This document shows, piece by piece, positions 1 through 8,485 of a stretch of DNA of 64,000 nt. The translations under genes were made by a program, and so were the position numbers. The DNA comes from CAWGXG01 sp963826505. GTDB lineage: Bacteria; Chloroflexota; Anaerolineae; Aggregatilineales; Aggregatilineaceae. Each line of letters begins with the position of its first letter. The first letter of the stretch is position 1. The DNA is taken from positions 1,054,001-1,118,000 of the forward strand of contig CAWGXG010000007.1 of NCBI GenBank assembly GCA_963826505.1, written 5' to 3'. Under the pieces are notes generated by a model. That model did no database searches, was not told the DNA's origin, and worked only from the letters and a program-made list of their open reading frames with translations.

Positions 1-339
1 ATCGTCGCCGGGCGCAACTGGGGCTGCGGCAGCAGCCGCGAGCAAGGCGTCACCGCGCCCAAATTCGCGGGCGTGCGCATGATCGTCGCCGCGTCCTTCG
101 GGCGGATTTATTTCCGCAACTGCATCAACCAGGGCGTGCTGCCGGTGGTTTGTCCGGCGCTGCACACGTTGGTCAAAACCGGTGACGTGATCGGGATCGA
201 CCTGGAGGCAGGTCAGATCACGGCGGGCGATCAGGTTTTCGCGATTCCGACGCTGTCGCCGTCCGTGCAGGCGATCATGGATGCGGGCGGGCTGATCCCC
301 ATGCTTCAGCGCCGCTTCAAGGGGAGCGCGGCGTCATGA
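1..339 (+). CDS. Homoaconitase/3-isopropylmalate dehydratase small subunit (5' partial)
   Basis: Only the C-terminal 112 residues lie in the window; the frame is open from base 1. The segment GRNWGCGSSREQ near the left edge is the swivel-domain motif of aconitase-family small subunits, which close over the [4Fe-4S] site of the large subunit. The family interconverts tertiary and secondary hydroxy-acids in leucine or lysine synthesis. The stop overlaps the start of the next gene (ATGA), so the two are translationally coupled. Because the two downstream genes are homoisocitrate dehydrogenase-like and LysK, I infer a homoaconitase role in lysine synthesis rather than LeuD. The sequence alone does not exclude LeuD. 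Confidence 0.85.
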   Translation: MVAGRNWGCGSSREQGVTAPKFAGVRMIVAASFGRIYFRNCINQGVLPVVCPALHTLVKTGDVIGIDLEAGQITAGDQVFAIPTLSPSVQAIMDAGGLIPMLQRRFKGSAAS

Positions 340-1319
340 CGCACACCATCACGGTCATTCCCGGCGACGGCATCGGCCAGGAAGTGATTCCGGCGGCCCA
401 GCGCGTGTTGGAAGCGTGCGATCTGCCGCTGCGCTTCCAACAGGCCGAGGCCGGATTCGGAACGTTCGAGCGGTTGGGCGACGCGCTGCCGCCGGAGACG
501 TTGGCGCTGTGCCGCGCCAGTGACGCGATCCTTTTCGGCGCGACCAGCTCGCCCATGACCAAAGTCGCGGGTTATCGCAGCCCGGTGCTGGGTCTGCGCC
601 GCGCGTTGGACCTGTTCGCCAACATCCGCCCGGCACGCGCGGACGGAATCGATCTGGTCATCGTGCGCGAGAATACGGAAGGGCTATACAGCGGGCGCGA
701 GCGCGTCGAGGACGGCGGCGCGACCGCCATCACCGAACGCGTGATCACGGCGCGGGCGTCCGAACGCATCGTGCGCGCGGCTTGCGAACTGGCACGCCAG
801 CGGCGCGGGCACCTGACGCTGGTCCACAAGGCCAACGTGCTCAAGGAGACCTGCGGTCTGTTCCGGCGCGTAGGGTTGGAGGTCACGGCGGAGTATCCCG
901 ATCTTACTGTAGACGAACTGCTGGTTGATGCGGCGGCAATGTTCCTCGTCCAGAATCCGGCGCGCTTCGACGTGATCGTGACGACCAATCTGTTCGGGGA
1001 CATTCTGAGCGATCTCGCCGCCGGGTTGTGCGGCGGGCTGGGACTCGCGCCGTCGGCCAATGTGGGCGCGGGCGGTCCGGGGCTGTTCGAGCCGGTCCAC
1101 GGCAGCGCCCCGGACATTGCCGGGCAGGGCATCGCTGATCCGCGCGGAGCGATCCTCAGCGCGGCGCTGCTGCTGGATCACCTGGGCTATGCGGAGGTGG
1201 GGGCGGCGGTGCGCGATACTACCGATCATACGCCGTTCCAGAGCACCACCGCCGCAACTACGGACGCCATTATCGCTGGTCTGACCACCGAACTACGCAG
1301 GAGCGCGCCGCATGTCTGA
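336..1319 (+). CDS. Homoisocitrate dehydrogenase (beta-decarboxylating, NAD-dependent family)
   Basis: A 327-residue member of the isocitrate/isopropylmalate dehydrogenase family. Visible motifs are the N-terminal IPGDGIG, the substrate-site segment LRRALDLFANIRPAR, VIVRENTEGLYSG, the TTNLFGDILSD metal-site region and the dinucleotide segment EPVHGSAPDIAG. The family oxidises and decarboxylates (2R,3S)-homoisocitrate to 2-oxoadipate, or 3-isopropylmalate, or isocitrate. The segment around residues 80-95 resembles Thermus homoisocitrate dehydrogenase. The ATG overlaps the upstream stop by 4 bp and the TGA overlaps the lysK start by 8 bp, giving a tight operon. The homoisocitrate assignment rests on both sequence and the LysK neighbour; LeuB is the alternative. 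Confidence 0.8.
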   Translation: MTHTITVIPGDGIGQEVIPAAQRVLEACDLPLRFQQAEAGFGTFERLGDALPPETLALCRASDAILFGATSSPMTKVAGYRSPVLGLRRALDLFANIRPARADGIDLVIVRENTEGLYSGRERVEDGGATAITERVITARASERIVRAACELARQRRGHLTLVHKANVLKETCGLFRRVGLEVTAEYPDLTVDELLVDAAAMFLVQNPARFDVIVTTNLFGDILSDLAAGLCGGLGLAPSANVGAGGPGLFEPVHGSAPDIAGQGIADPRGAILSAALLLDHLGYAEVGAAVRDTTDHTPFQSTTAATTDAIIAGLTTELRRSAPHV

Positions 1320-2355
1320 ATTGATCGTCGAGCTGGTGCGGCGTTTCAGTCCGTCCGAGGCCGAAGCCTCCGCTGTGAATTATCTGGTCGAGTGGATGGC
1401 CGCGCATGGCTTTGCGGCGCGGGTAGACGAAGTCGGGAACGCAGTCGGCAGCCGGGGACCAGATGACGCGCCCCACACGCTGCTGATGCTCGGCCACATC
1501 GACACGGTGCCCGGTGAAATCCCGGTGCGTGTGGAAGACGGTTGGCTGTGGGGGCGCGGCAGCGTGGACGCCAAAGGATCGCTGTGCGCCTTTGCGGAAG
1601 CTGCCGCTCAGGTCGATCCGCCGCCGGGCTGGCGCGTGGTGGTGGTCGGCGCGGTCGAGGAGGAGTGTGCGACCAGCAAGGGCGCGCGCCACATCCGCGA
1701 CCAGATCACGCCCGACCTGTGCCTGATCGGGGAACCCAGCGGCGCGGACCGCGTCACGCTGGGCTATAAGGGGCGGCTGCTGGTCGATTACACGCTGACG
1801 CGCACCGTAGTGCATACGTCGCGCCCGGAGCCGACGGTCGGCGCGTTGGGCGCGGCGCTGTGGGCGGCAGTGCTGGCCTGGACGGAAACACAAAACGCCG
1901 GAGTCACGCGCGTCTTTGATCAGGTGACGCCCAGCTTGCGCGCGATCAATACCAGCTCGGATCATTTCTACGACACCGTCCGCATGACGATGGGCTTTCG
2001 CCTGCCGCCGCGTTTATCGCCGGACGACATGCTGGCGGCCATCACACCCTACGCGGAACCGGACGGCCAACTGCGCGCCTACAGTCCAGAACATGCCTAT
2101 CTGGGCGGCAAGAATAACGCGCTGGTGCGCGCTTTGCTGGCGGGCATCCGCGCGGAAGGGGGCCAGCCGGGGTTCGTGGTCAAGAGCGGCACCAGCGATA
2201 TGAACGTGGTCGGGGCGCGCTGGTCCTGCCCGATCGTCGCCTACGGGCCGGGTGACAGCAATCTTGATCACACGCCGGAAGAACGTCTAAACCTGGACGA
2301 ATTCACGCGCGCGGTGGCCGCGCTGCGCCATGTGATCGTGCATTTGGACGGGTGA
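1312..2355 (+). CDS. lysK: [LysW]-lysine/ornithine hydrolase (M20 family)
   Basis: A 347-residue M20 metallopeptidase-like protein. Metal ligands are visible in LGHIDTVPG, GRGSVDAKG, the EEE of VEEECATSKGA, IGEPSG and the late DHTPEERL. GTSDMNVV and YGPGDSNLDHTPEERL are characteristic of LysK, which releases lysine (or ornithine) from the carrier protein LysW in the last step of the alpha-aminoadipate pathway. It is cytosolic. Start at the ATG with GGAG about 9 nt upstream, overlapping the previous gene by 8 bp. The other lys genes (lysW, X, Y, Z, J) are not in the window. ArgE/DapE are less likely because of the LysK-type C-terminal motifs. Confidence 0.88.
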   Translation: MSELIVELVRRFSPSEAEASAVNYLVEWMAAHGFAARVDEVGNAVGSRGPDDAPHTLLMLGHIDTVPGEIPVRVEDGWLWGRGSVDAKGSLCAFAEAAAQVDPPPGWRVVVVGAVEEECATSKGARHIRDQITPDLCLIGEPSGADRVTLGYKGRLLVDYTLTRTVVHTSRPEPTVGALGAALWAAVLAWTETQNAGVTRVFDQVTPSLRAINTSSDHFYDTVRMTMGFRLPPRLSPDDMLAAITPYAEPDGQLRAYSPEHAYLGGKNNALVRALLAGIRAEGGQPGFVVKSGTSDMNVVGARWSCPIVAYGPGDSNLDHTPEERLNLDEFTRAVAALRHVIVHLDG

Positions 2356-2504
2356 TCGGGTCTGCGCTACTCTTAAGCGGCGGGGCATAGCTCGTGCTTC
2401 GCTGCTTTTTTGTTACGGTGACACCGCGCAGAATATCCCGCGCGGCGTCTACGGCAGCGGGTGCGCTGTCCGGTCAGTGTGAAGTTGTCGGGGAGACGTC
2501 GGCG

Positions 2505-2843
2505 CTAGGAGCCAGCGCCTCGGCCATGCTCGATGTGCGAGTCATTGGCCGTTTTCCAGCAGTGACCGCAGTTTTCGCAGCGTTCGTAGCCGCTTAAATA
2601 GATCAGCGTCATAAATGCGCTGAGGGTGAGGGCCGCGGCCAGGACGATCCCGGTCTGGTACCGGCCCGAAAATGAGACGTCGTCCATGAAGCCTTTTTCG
2701 TGCAGGACGCCCAGCAATACGCCAGTGTAGGCGCACAAGGCGATCAGGCTTAGGACGGCTACGATGCCGAGCCAGGTCATCGCTGTGGAATAGCGATACT
2801 TACCGGCCTCGGCCTGGCAGTTTGGACAGCGTGGTTTGGACAT
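2505..2843 (-). CDS. Zinc-ribbon two-helix membrane protein
   Basis: A 112-residue protein of unknown function. It opens with a CPNC knuckle (MSKPRCPNCQ), has two hydrophobic segments at about residues 24-45 and 65-85, and ends with a second knuckle, CENCGHCW. The two Cys pairs could form one zinc site on the cytoplasmic face. The start at 2843 is chosen over an in-frame start 15 codons upstream because GGGAG lies 8 nt before it. It is convergent with lysK and divergent from the DUF89 gene, so probably a single-gene transcript. No function can be assigned. Confidence 0.6.
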   Translation of the reverse strand: MSKPRCPNCQAEAGKYRYSTAMTWLGIVAVLSLIALCAYTGVLLGVLHEKGFMDDVSFSGRYQTGIVLAAALTLSAFMTLIYLSGYERCENCGHCWKTANDSHIEHGRGAGS

Positions 2844-3012
2844 GATGCTGCTCCCTATGCTATTCCTGTAATTCCAGTGTACGTCCACATGCCCGGGGCA
2901 GGAATTGCAGAAGCGCAGGGATTACACTGCAAATAAGAAGAACACAGAAATCAGCACGGGAAAAGCGTTTTTTCTGCGCGGAGCGATGCAGCCAGTTGCG
3001 AAGAGAGAGTCG

Positions 3013-4233
3013 ATGAGCGAAGGTGTTTATATCCGTCCGGACCCCATCCCCATGGGGGGCGACAACGTGTTTGCCAACGATACCATGACGGTACGCGTGC
3101 CGCGTATCATCCGCGAGGTGCAGGCCATGAATCCGCACCTGGGGGATACAGCGCTGCACCGGTTGGACCAACTGCACGCGGCGCTGGTGCATCACGCCCC
3201 GATCGCGCCGCTGGATGCGCTGCCTGCCCCGGGATCGGGATACGCCGACTGGCAGGCCGTGTACGAGGCCCAGCGCCAAAAACATGATCCGCTGACGTGG
3301 TTTAACTCCGATTGGTTCTTTGCCGAGATCTTCTGTTACCGCCACATCATCGAGGCCGTGCGCTGGTTTGAGACGGGCCGCGATCCGTTTGCGCCCAAGA
3401 AGCGCGAAGAACTCACCAGCGACCGGCTGTTGAATCTGCTCAAGGCCACGCAAACGATCGACGGAGATTTCAAGGAATGCTTGGCGACACTGCTCGCGTT
3501 TGTGTTGTGGGGCAACCGGGTCGATCTCAGCCACCCGGCGGGCGATCTGTCGGCGGAGAGTGCCGCTGACGATCTGCTGGTGGACGACCGCCCGGCGCTG
3601 TTTGAGTATCTGGCGGCGCAGCACGCGGGTGGTGCGCTTGATCTGAGCGGGACGACAATCCATATCATCGCGGATAATGCCGGGACCGAGCTGGCGACCG
3701 ATCTGGCGCTGGTGGATCTGCTCACAACGGGCGGGGCGACGGTCGTGCTGCACGTCAAAGCGCATCCCACCTTTGTCAGCGACGCCATTGCCGCGGACGT
3801 ATGGGACGTGATGGCGCTGATGCAGGCCAGCGGCGGAACGCTTGACGAGCTGGCGGCGCGTCTGCGCCGGACCTGGGACGCGGAACAGTTCAGGATCGCG
3901 CCGGATTTGTACTGGAACAGCGGCCACTTTTTGTGGGAACTGCCGCCCACGCTGCATCGCGTGTTCCGGCAGGCAGACCTGGTCGTGATCAAGGGCGATG
4001 TTAATTACCGGCGCGCGGTCGGGGATGCCCTGTGGGACCCGTCGACGCCGTTCCCGGCTGTGATGCGCTACTTCCCCGCGCCGGTGCTGGCGCTGCGCAG
4101 CATCAAGTGCGATGTGGTCGTCGGACTGCCACCGGATGTTCCGCCGCGCCTTGACGCACTCAACCCGGTGTGGCGCACGAGTGGACAGTACGGCGTGATG
4201 CAGTTTTCGGCTCCGGTGCGTCCGGCGGAGTAG
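3013..4233 (+). CDS. DUF89/ARMT1-like metal-dependent phosphatase family protein
   Basis: A 406-residue protein with the hallmarks of DUF89: NSDWFFAEIFCYRHI near residue 98, DNAGTEL near residue 218 and VIKGDVNYRRAVGD near residue 325. In this family these residues bind the catalytic metal, and characterised members remove phosphate from damaged or excess phosphometabolites. The substrate here is unknown. The start at 3013 is preferred over an in-frame codon at 2905 because the leading 36 residues are basic and low in similarity and AAGAGAGAG precedes the ATG. It is followed 37 bp later by the hydroxyacid dehydrogenase gene, a possible two-gene unit. Confidence 0.75.
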   Translation: MSEGVYIRPDPIPMGGDNVFANDTMTVRVPRIIREVQAMNPHLGDTALHRLDQLHAALVHHAPIAPLDALPAPGSGYADWQAVYEAQRQKHDPLTWFNSDWFFAEIFCYRHIIEAVRWFETGRDPFAPKKREELTSDRLLNLLKATQTIDGDFKECLATLLAFVLWGNRVDLSHPAGDLSAESAADDLLVDDRPALFEYLAAQHAGGALDLSGTTIHIIADNAGTELATDLALVDLLTTGGATVVLHVKAHPTFVSDAIAADVWDVMALMQASGGTLDELAARLRRTWDAEQFRIAPDLYWNSGHFLWELPPTLHRVFRQADLVVIKGDVNYRRAVGDALWDPSTPFPAVMRYFPAPVLALRSIKCDVVVGLPPDVPPRLDALNPVWRTSGQYGVMQFSAPVRPAE

Positions 4234-4270
4234 GCCACCGTGTGGGCGCCGTTTGAAATGAGGACTCACG

Positions 4271-5251
4271 ATGACTGATTCTAATGCTCCTACCGTGTAC
4301 GTCACGCGCCGTATTCCCGACGCCGGACTCGATCGTCTGCGCGACGCCTGCCGCGTCGTGTTGTGGGAAGACGAGCTGCCCCCGCCCTATGAGGTGCTGC
4401 GCGAGGAAACCGCCCGCGCCGATGGGCTGCTGTGCCTGCTCTCCGATCGGGTCGACGCGGCGCTGTTGGACGCCGCGCCCGGTCTGCGCGTGATCAGCCA
4501 GATGGCGGTCGGTTATGACAACATCGACGTACGGGCCGCGACGGCGCGCGGTCTGCCGGTCGGCCACACGCCCGGCGTGTTGACCGAAACCACCGCCGAT
4601 TTCGCGTTCGCGCTGCTGATGGCGGCGGCGCGCCGCGTCAGCGAGGGCGAGCGTTTTGTCCGCGCCGGGCGCTGGCGCACCTGGGGACCCACGCTGTTGA
4701 TGGGCCAGGACATCCACGGCGCGACATTGGGCATCGTCGGGATGGGGCGCATCGGGCAGGCGATGGCACGGCGGGCCAGCGGGTTCGCCATGCGCGTGAT
4801 TTATGCCGATCACGGGGACGTCACGCTGCCGCCCGATCTGCACGCTGAGCGGCTTGCGCTGGGTGAGGTGCTGGCCCAGGCCGATTTCGTCAGCCTGCAT
4901 ACCCCGCTCACACCGGAGACAACCCACCTGATCGACGCGCGGGCGCTAGCGTTGATGAAGCCCACTGCCATCCTGATCAACACATCGCGCGGGCCGGTGG
5001 TCGATCAGGGCGCATTGGCGGCAGCGCTGGCGAACGGGACGATCGCAGGGGCCGCGCTGGACGTGACCGATCCTGAGCCGATCGCGCCGGACGACCCGCT
5101 GCTCGCGCTCGACACCTGCCTGATCGTGCCGCATATCGCCAGTTCCAGCGTGGCGACGCGCACGCGCATGGCCGTTATGGCCGCCGAGAATCTGCTGGCC
5201 GGGCTGGCCGGTGATCGCCTGCCGTACTGCGTGAATCCTGAGGTGTATTGA
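4271..5251 (+). CDS. D-2-hydroxyacid dehydrogenase (glyoxylate/hydroxypyruvate reductase type)
   Basis: A 326-residue NAD(P)-dependent enzyme. The Rossmann motif GMGRIGQ is at about residues 157-163. The catalytic Arg is in NTSRGPVV, the Glu in TDPEP and the His in VPHIASSS. The family reduces glyoxylate, hydroxypyruvate or other 2-oxoacids to D-hydroxyacids. The length is normal for glyoxylate reductases. AGGA precedes the ATG. A degraded 105-bp relic matching codons 239-274 of this gene lies downstream at 5833-5940. Exact substrate is not readable from sequence. Confidence 0.88.
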   Translation: MTDSNAPTVYVTRRIPDAGLDRLRDACRVVLWEDELPPPYEVLREETARADGLLCLLSDRVDAALLDAAPGLRVISQMAVGYDNIDVRAATARGLPVGHTPGVLTETTADFAFALLMAAARRVSEGERFVRAGRWRTWGPTLLMGQDIHGATLGIVGMGRIGQAMARRASGFAMRVIYADHGDVTLPPDLHAERLALGEVLAQADFVSLHTPLTPETTHLIDARALALMKPTAILINTSRGPVVDQGALAAALANGTIAGAALDVTDPEPIAPDDPLLALDTCLIVPHIASSSVATRTRMAVMAAENLLAGLAGDRLPYCVNPEVY

Positions 5252-5420
5252 GCGGGGAAAAGCGAGGCGCAGGAGACACGGACGTGCTCTGTGGCATCGT
5301 CCTCTGATACCGGGATGGTCTCTTAATGAGGTATTGTCGCGGTGAAAGAACCGACGAGAATCCTTAATCACTGTAATGAAACTGGCTAACTAATAAATTC
5401 CGGATGTTTAATGGGTCATT

Positions 5421-5791
5421 GAGGGGACACCTCTAGACCAGGACGATGCAGACCCATGCCAACATATATCGTTCTCATTAACTGGACGCAGCAAGGGATA
5501 GAGACGATCAAGGACGGTTCCTCCCGGCTCGATGCGGCCCGAAAAGCGGCCCAACGCGCGGGCGGAGACATTAAGGCGTTCTATCTGACGATGGGCCGTT
5601 TCGACGCGGCCCTCATTGTGGAGTCCCCGACCGAAGAAGCCTTTGCAAGCCTGCTGCTCGCTACTGGCGCGCAGGGCAATGTGCGTACCGAAACGCTCCG
5701 CGCATTTACCGAGGATGAATTCCGGAAACTCATTGCTGGGCTGCCCTAAGCGGTGTTTGGCGCATTACAATAGAGGACTGGGTGTCCCCTC
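5421..5791. repeat. 11-bp inverted repeat flanking the GYD gene
   Basis: GAGGGGACACC at 5421-5431 and its exact complement GGTGTCCCCTC at 5781-5791 bracket the GYD-domain gene. They are 349 bp apart and each lies close to a gene boundary. This could be the ends of a small mobile cassette or chance; no target-site duplication was found. Confidence 0.35.
5456..5749 (+). CDS. GYD-domain protein
   Basis: A 97-residue ferredoxin-like-fold protein of the GYD family. It begins MPTYIVLINWTQQGIETIKD and carries the core segment AFYLTMGRFDAALIVESPTEE, in which the usual GxYD is GRFD. The family is small, soluble and without an established biochemical role. It stands alone between the hydroxyacid dehydrogenase gene and the relic at 5833, inside an 11-bp inverted repeat. 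No strong Shine-Dalgarno is visible; AGGA lies about 15 nt upstream of the ATG. Confidence 0.75.
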   Translation: MPTYIVLINWTQQGIETIKDGSSRLDAARKAAQRAGGDIKAFYLTMGRFDAALIVESPTEEAFASLLLATGAQGNVRTETLRAFTEDEFRKLIAGLP

Positions 5792-5832
5792 CTCAAATAG
5801 ATTGCCCCCAGAGGTGCAAAAACGAATAACCG

Positions 5833-5940
5833 GGCGCGCGGCCTGGTGGTCGATCAGAGCGCGCTGGCGGCGCTGGCGAACGGGACGATCGCCAGGGCGG
5901 CGTTGGACGTGACCGATCCGGAGCCGATCGCGCCGGACGC
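5833..5940 (+). pseudogene. Relic of a second D-2-hydroxyacid dehydrogenase gene
   Basis: This stretch aligns with 4986-5093 of the intact dehydrogenase gene at about 93 of 105 bases by hand count, with one 3-bp deletion and no frameshift. Conceptual translation keeps VVDQSALAALANGTI and ALDVTDPEPIAPD. Differences fall mainly at third and first codon positions, as in a formerly coding paralogue. Homology ends abruptly on both sides and no start, active-site His or Rossmann fold remains. The rest of 5750-6163 holds no credible gene. Confidence 0.75.
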
Positions 5941-6046
5941 ATGTTGCTCATCCGGTCTGCCATTTTGAGTGAAGATTTCGATAGGCTGTGGTCTACCGCT
6001 TGAAAACTCGCCCCAGATTTGAAATGCACCCCCGCGAATTTGTGCA

Positions 6047-6074
6047 TTGATTTTCTCAGAATTTCCTCTATACT
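6047..6074 (+). promoter_or_regulatory. Predicted sigma-A promoter of the DEAD-box helicase gene
   Basis: TTGATT at 6047-6052 and TATACT at 6069-6074 are separated by 16 bp. It lies 90 bp upstream of the helicase start, in the first AT-rich stretch after the relic, giving a leader of roughly 80 nt. Confidence 0.6.
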
Positions 6075-6163
6075 AAGCTCCGCCAGTTTCGAATGAAGTA
6101 CTCACCCTACCCCGTTCTGATGCGCGGCAGGGTGTTTTTTGTTGCAGGAGCAACCACGTAACC

Positions 6164-7895
6164 ATGACGCTGTCTTTTGAAGACCTGGGCTTGATCCCCG
6201 AAATCCTCCAAACCGTAACCACACTCGGTTACACCACCCCGACACCTATTCAGGCGGAAGCGATTCCAACGCTGCTCGCCGGAAACGATGTCATGGGGCA
6301 AGCCCAGACCGGTACAGGCAAGACGGCAGCGTTCACTCTGCCCATGCTCCAGAACTTGGAGCGTGAGGGACTGCAAACGCTGATCCTCACGCCCACGCGC
6401 GAGCTGGCCATCCAGACGGCGGAAGCCATTTACCGCTATGGGGCAGCCTTGGGTGTGCGCGTCCTGCCGGTCTACGGTGGGCAGCCCTATTCGCGCCAGA
6501 AGCGGCGGTTGGAAAACGGCGTGCATGTCGTCGTGGGGACGCCGGGTCGCACCCTGGATTTGATCAATCAGGGCGCGCTCGATCTCAGTGGCGTGCAGTA
6601 CGTGGTGCTCGACGAAGCGGACGAGATGCTCAAGATGGGCTTCATCGACGATGTCGAGGCGATCCTCGGCGCGACGAACGCCCTCACGCGCCAGACGGCG
6701 CTGTTTTCGGCCACGCTGCCCGATCCGATCCGGCGGCTGGCGAATAACTACATGCACCATCCGGTGATGGTCGCCATCGAGCCGGAAAACATCACGGTGG
6801 AGAACGTCGTGCAGCGCTATTACGTGGTGCGCGAATCGGACAAAGTCGCCGCGCTCAGCCGCATTCTCGAAGTGGAAGATCTGCGCAATACGCTCATCTT
6901 CACGCGCACGAAGGTCGGTGCCGCCGAATCTGTCCGAGACTCTGTTTGGACGTGGGTACCCGGTCGAAGCGATTCACGGCGATCTGCCGCAGCCCGAACG
7001 CGAGCGCATTTTGCAGCGTTTCCGCCGGGGACAGCTCACCATCCTGGTCGCGACCGATGTGGTCGCGCGCGGCGTGGATATTCCCGACGTGTCGCACGTG
7101 ATCAATTTCGACATTCCGCAGCTTGCCATCGAATATGTGCACCGCATCGGGCGCACCGGGCGCGCCGGACGTGGCGGTGACGCCATCACGCTTATCACGC
7201 CCGCCCAGCGCGGACACCTGCGCCAGATCGAAGGCTTCACGCGCAAGCAGATGATCAAACAAATACTCCCCAGCCGCGAAACCGTGCTGGCCCGCCGCGC
7301 TGAGCAGTTCAAGGCGCTGGTTGAAGAACAGCTCAACGCTGAACCTTCCGAGGCCGATTACACGCTAGTCGAAACCCTGCTGGCGGACGGGTACACGCTG
7401 GAGACGATCGCGACGGCGGCGCTTAAGCTGCTGCGCGGCGAAGAGTCCCAGCGCCCGCTGGAAGATATCCAGCCCGTGCAGGAACGTTCCCGCCAACGGC
7501 CCGATGCGCGCCAGAATGAAGGGCGTTATGGCGGTCAGGGCAAAGCGAACACGCGCCGCGAAAACGGTCCGCGCGACAATGCCGAACGCGGCGATGCGCC
7601 CCGTCACAAACGCGATCGGCGCGGGGGCGAGCCGGGCATGGTGCGCCTGTATATGGACCTGGGACGCTCGAACGGCATCAAGCCCGGCGACGTGGTCTAC
7701 AGCATCGCCAGCCAGGCCAACATTTCGGGGCGGTCGATTGGCGCGATCAAGATCGGCCAGTACGAAACCTTCCTGGATGTGGCTGAAGCCAATGTCAACG
7801 CCGTGCTGAAAACGATGAAGAACGGCAAAATCAAGGGGCAGCCGGTGGTCCTGCTGCGTGCCGAAGGCGTGTTTGACGCCCAGACCCCCGCGTAA
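6164..7895 (+). CDS. DEAD-box RNA helicase with DbpA-type RNA-binding domain (one frameshift)
   Basis: Read with one correction this is a 576-residue ATP-dependent RNA helicase. Motifs in order: Q motif PTPIQAEAIP, Walker A AQTGTGKT, PTRELA, TPGR, DEAD, SAT, then TLIFTRTK, ATDVVARGVDI and HRIGRTGR. A basic low-complexity linker follows, then a C-terminal DbpA/CsdA RNA-binding domain (VRLYMDLGRSNGIKPGDVVY onward). Such proteins unwind structured RNA in ribosome assembly and cold adaptation. The frame shifts by one extra base at about 6927-6929 (GCCGAATCTG), between helicase motifs IV and V; removing one A restores GAADLSETLFGRGYPVEAI. Probably a sequencing error, otherwise the gene is inactivated. 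Confidence 0.9.
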
Positions 7896-7931
7896 ACTGG
7901 CTCCTCAGACAGAGCCATATGCTGATCATTC

Positions 7932-7955
7932 CACAGCCCCGACCCCGGGGCTGTG
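7932..7955 (+). terminator. GC-rich hairpin after the helicase gene
   Basis: CACAGCCCC at 7932-7940 pairs with GGGGCTGTG at 7947-7955 around a 6-nt loop, 36 bp after the helicase stop. There is no T-run, so termination is plausible but not certain. Confidence 0.5.
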
Positions 7956-8050
7956 CTGCGTTGTATCCCCGACCGTGCTGCATAGGTGCAAGCTGTCACC
8001 CCCAAGCCATGCTTTTTGACGCTGACGTCCGTGCGTGACGCGCGCTAGAC

Positions 8051-8072
8051 TACATTCATAGTTTTGAATGTA
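8051..8072. promoter_or_regulatory. ArsR-type operator 1 (arsR promoter)
   Basis: A perfect 8-bp inverted repeat, TACATTCA-N6-TGAATGTA, lies between a possible -10 (TAGACT, 8046-8051) and the AAGGAG Shine-Dalgarno of the ArsR gene. Size and symmetry fit an ArsR/SmtB dimer site, and the position implies autorepression. A close variant lies at 8806-8827. Confidence 0.7.
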
Positions 8073-8083
8073 AGGAGCAGCGC

Positions 8084-8464
8084 ATGCCACCCGCACCGCC
8101 GATCCCCCAGCCCGCCGCCAATTATGACGACGCTGCCGCGCGCTTCAAAGCGCTGGCGCATCCCGTCCGCGTCCAGATTCTGGACATGCTGCGCGGCGGA
8201 GAGCTGTGCGTATGCCATCTCGAAACGGCATTGGGCAAACGCCAGGCGTACATCTCGCAGCAGTTGATGGTGCTGCGCGATGCCGGGCTGGTCGAGTCGC
8301 GTAAGGAAGGGCTGTCGGTGTTTTACCGGCTGGTCGATACCCCCACGCACGCCCTGCTAGGCGCGATCTTCGGGCCGGTTGATGGTTCGGAGCCGGATGT
8401 GTTGGACGCGTGCCCATGCCCGCGCTGCGCCGATGTCACCCTTAAGATAGCGGAATCTGTTTAG
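8084..8464 (+). CDS. ArsR/SmtB-family metal- or thiol-sensing repressor
   Basis: A 126-residue winged-helix regulator. The HTH spans about residues 20-95 and includes RFKALAHPVRVQILDML, then GELCVCHLE (the ArsR-type CVC motif on the recognition-helix side), then YISQQLMVLRDAGLV. A C-terminal tail carries CPCPRC, an additional cluster of thiols. Such proteins dissociate from DNA on binding arsenite, metals or on thiol oxidation. AAGGAG precedes the ATG. The inverted-repeat operator at 8051 and the variant before the permease at 8806 suggest one regulon with the thioredoxin and permease genes. Confidence 0.88.
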   Translation: MPPAPPIPQPAANYDDAAARFKALAHPVRVQILDMLRGGELCVCHLETALGKRQAYISQQLMVLRDAGLVESRKEGLSVFYRLVDTPTHALLGAIFGPVDGSEPDVLDACPCPRCADVTLKIAESV

Positions 8465-8485
8465 TCTCACTCAGGAGAATCACGC

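Noticed and set aside
336..1319. LeuB (3-isopropylmalate dehydrogenase) as the product
   Set aside because: Possible by fold, but the YRSPVLGLRRALDL-type segment and the overlapping lysK favour homoisocitrate dehydrogenase. Not fully excluded.
2860..4305. 481-codon open frame antisense to the DUF89 gene
   Set aside because: Arg/His/Gln-rich shadow of GC-rich coding DNA; no start signal or family match, while the opposite strand has clear DUF89 motifs.
6900..6940. Programmed +1 frameshift in the helicase gene
   Set aside because: No slippery site or stimulating structure known for helicases; similar single-base insertions occur in seven other genes of the window, so error is the simpler explanation.
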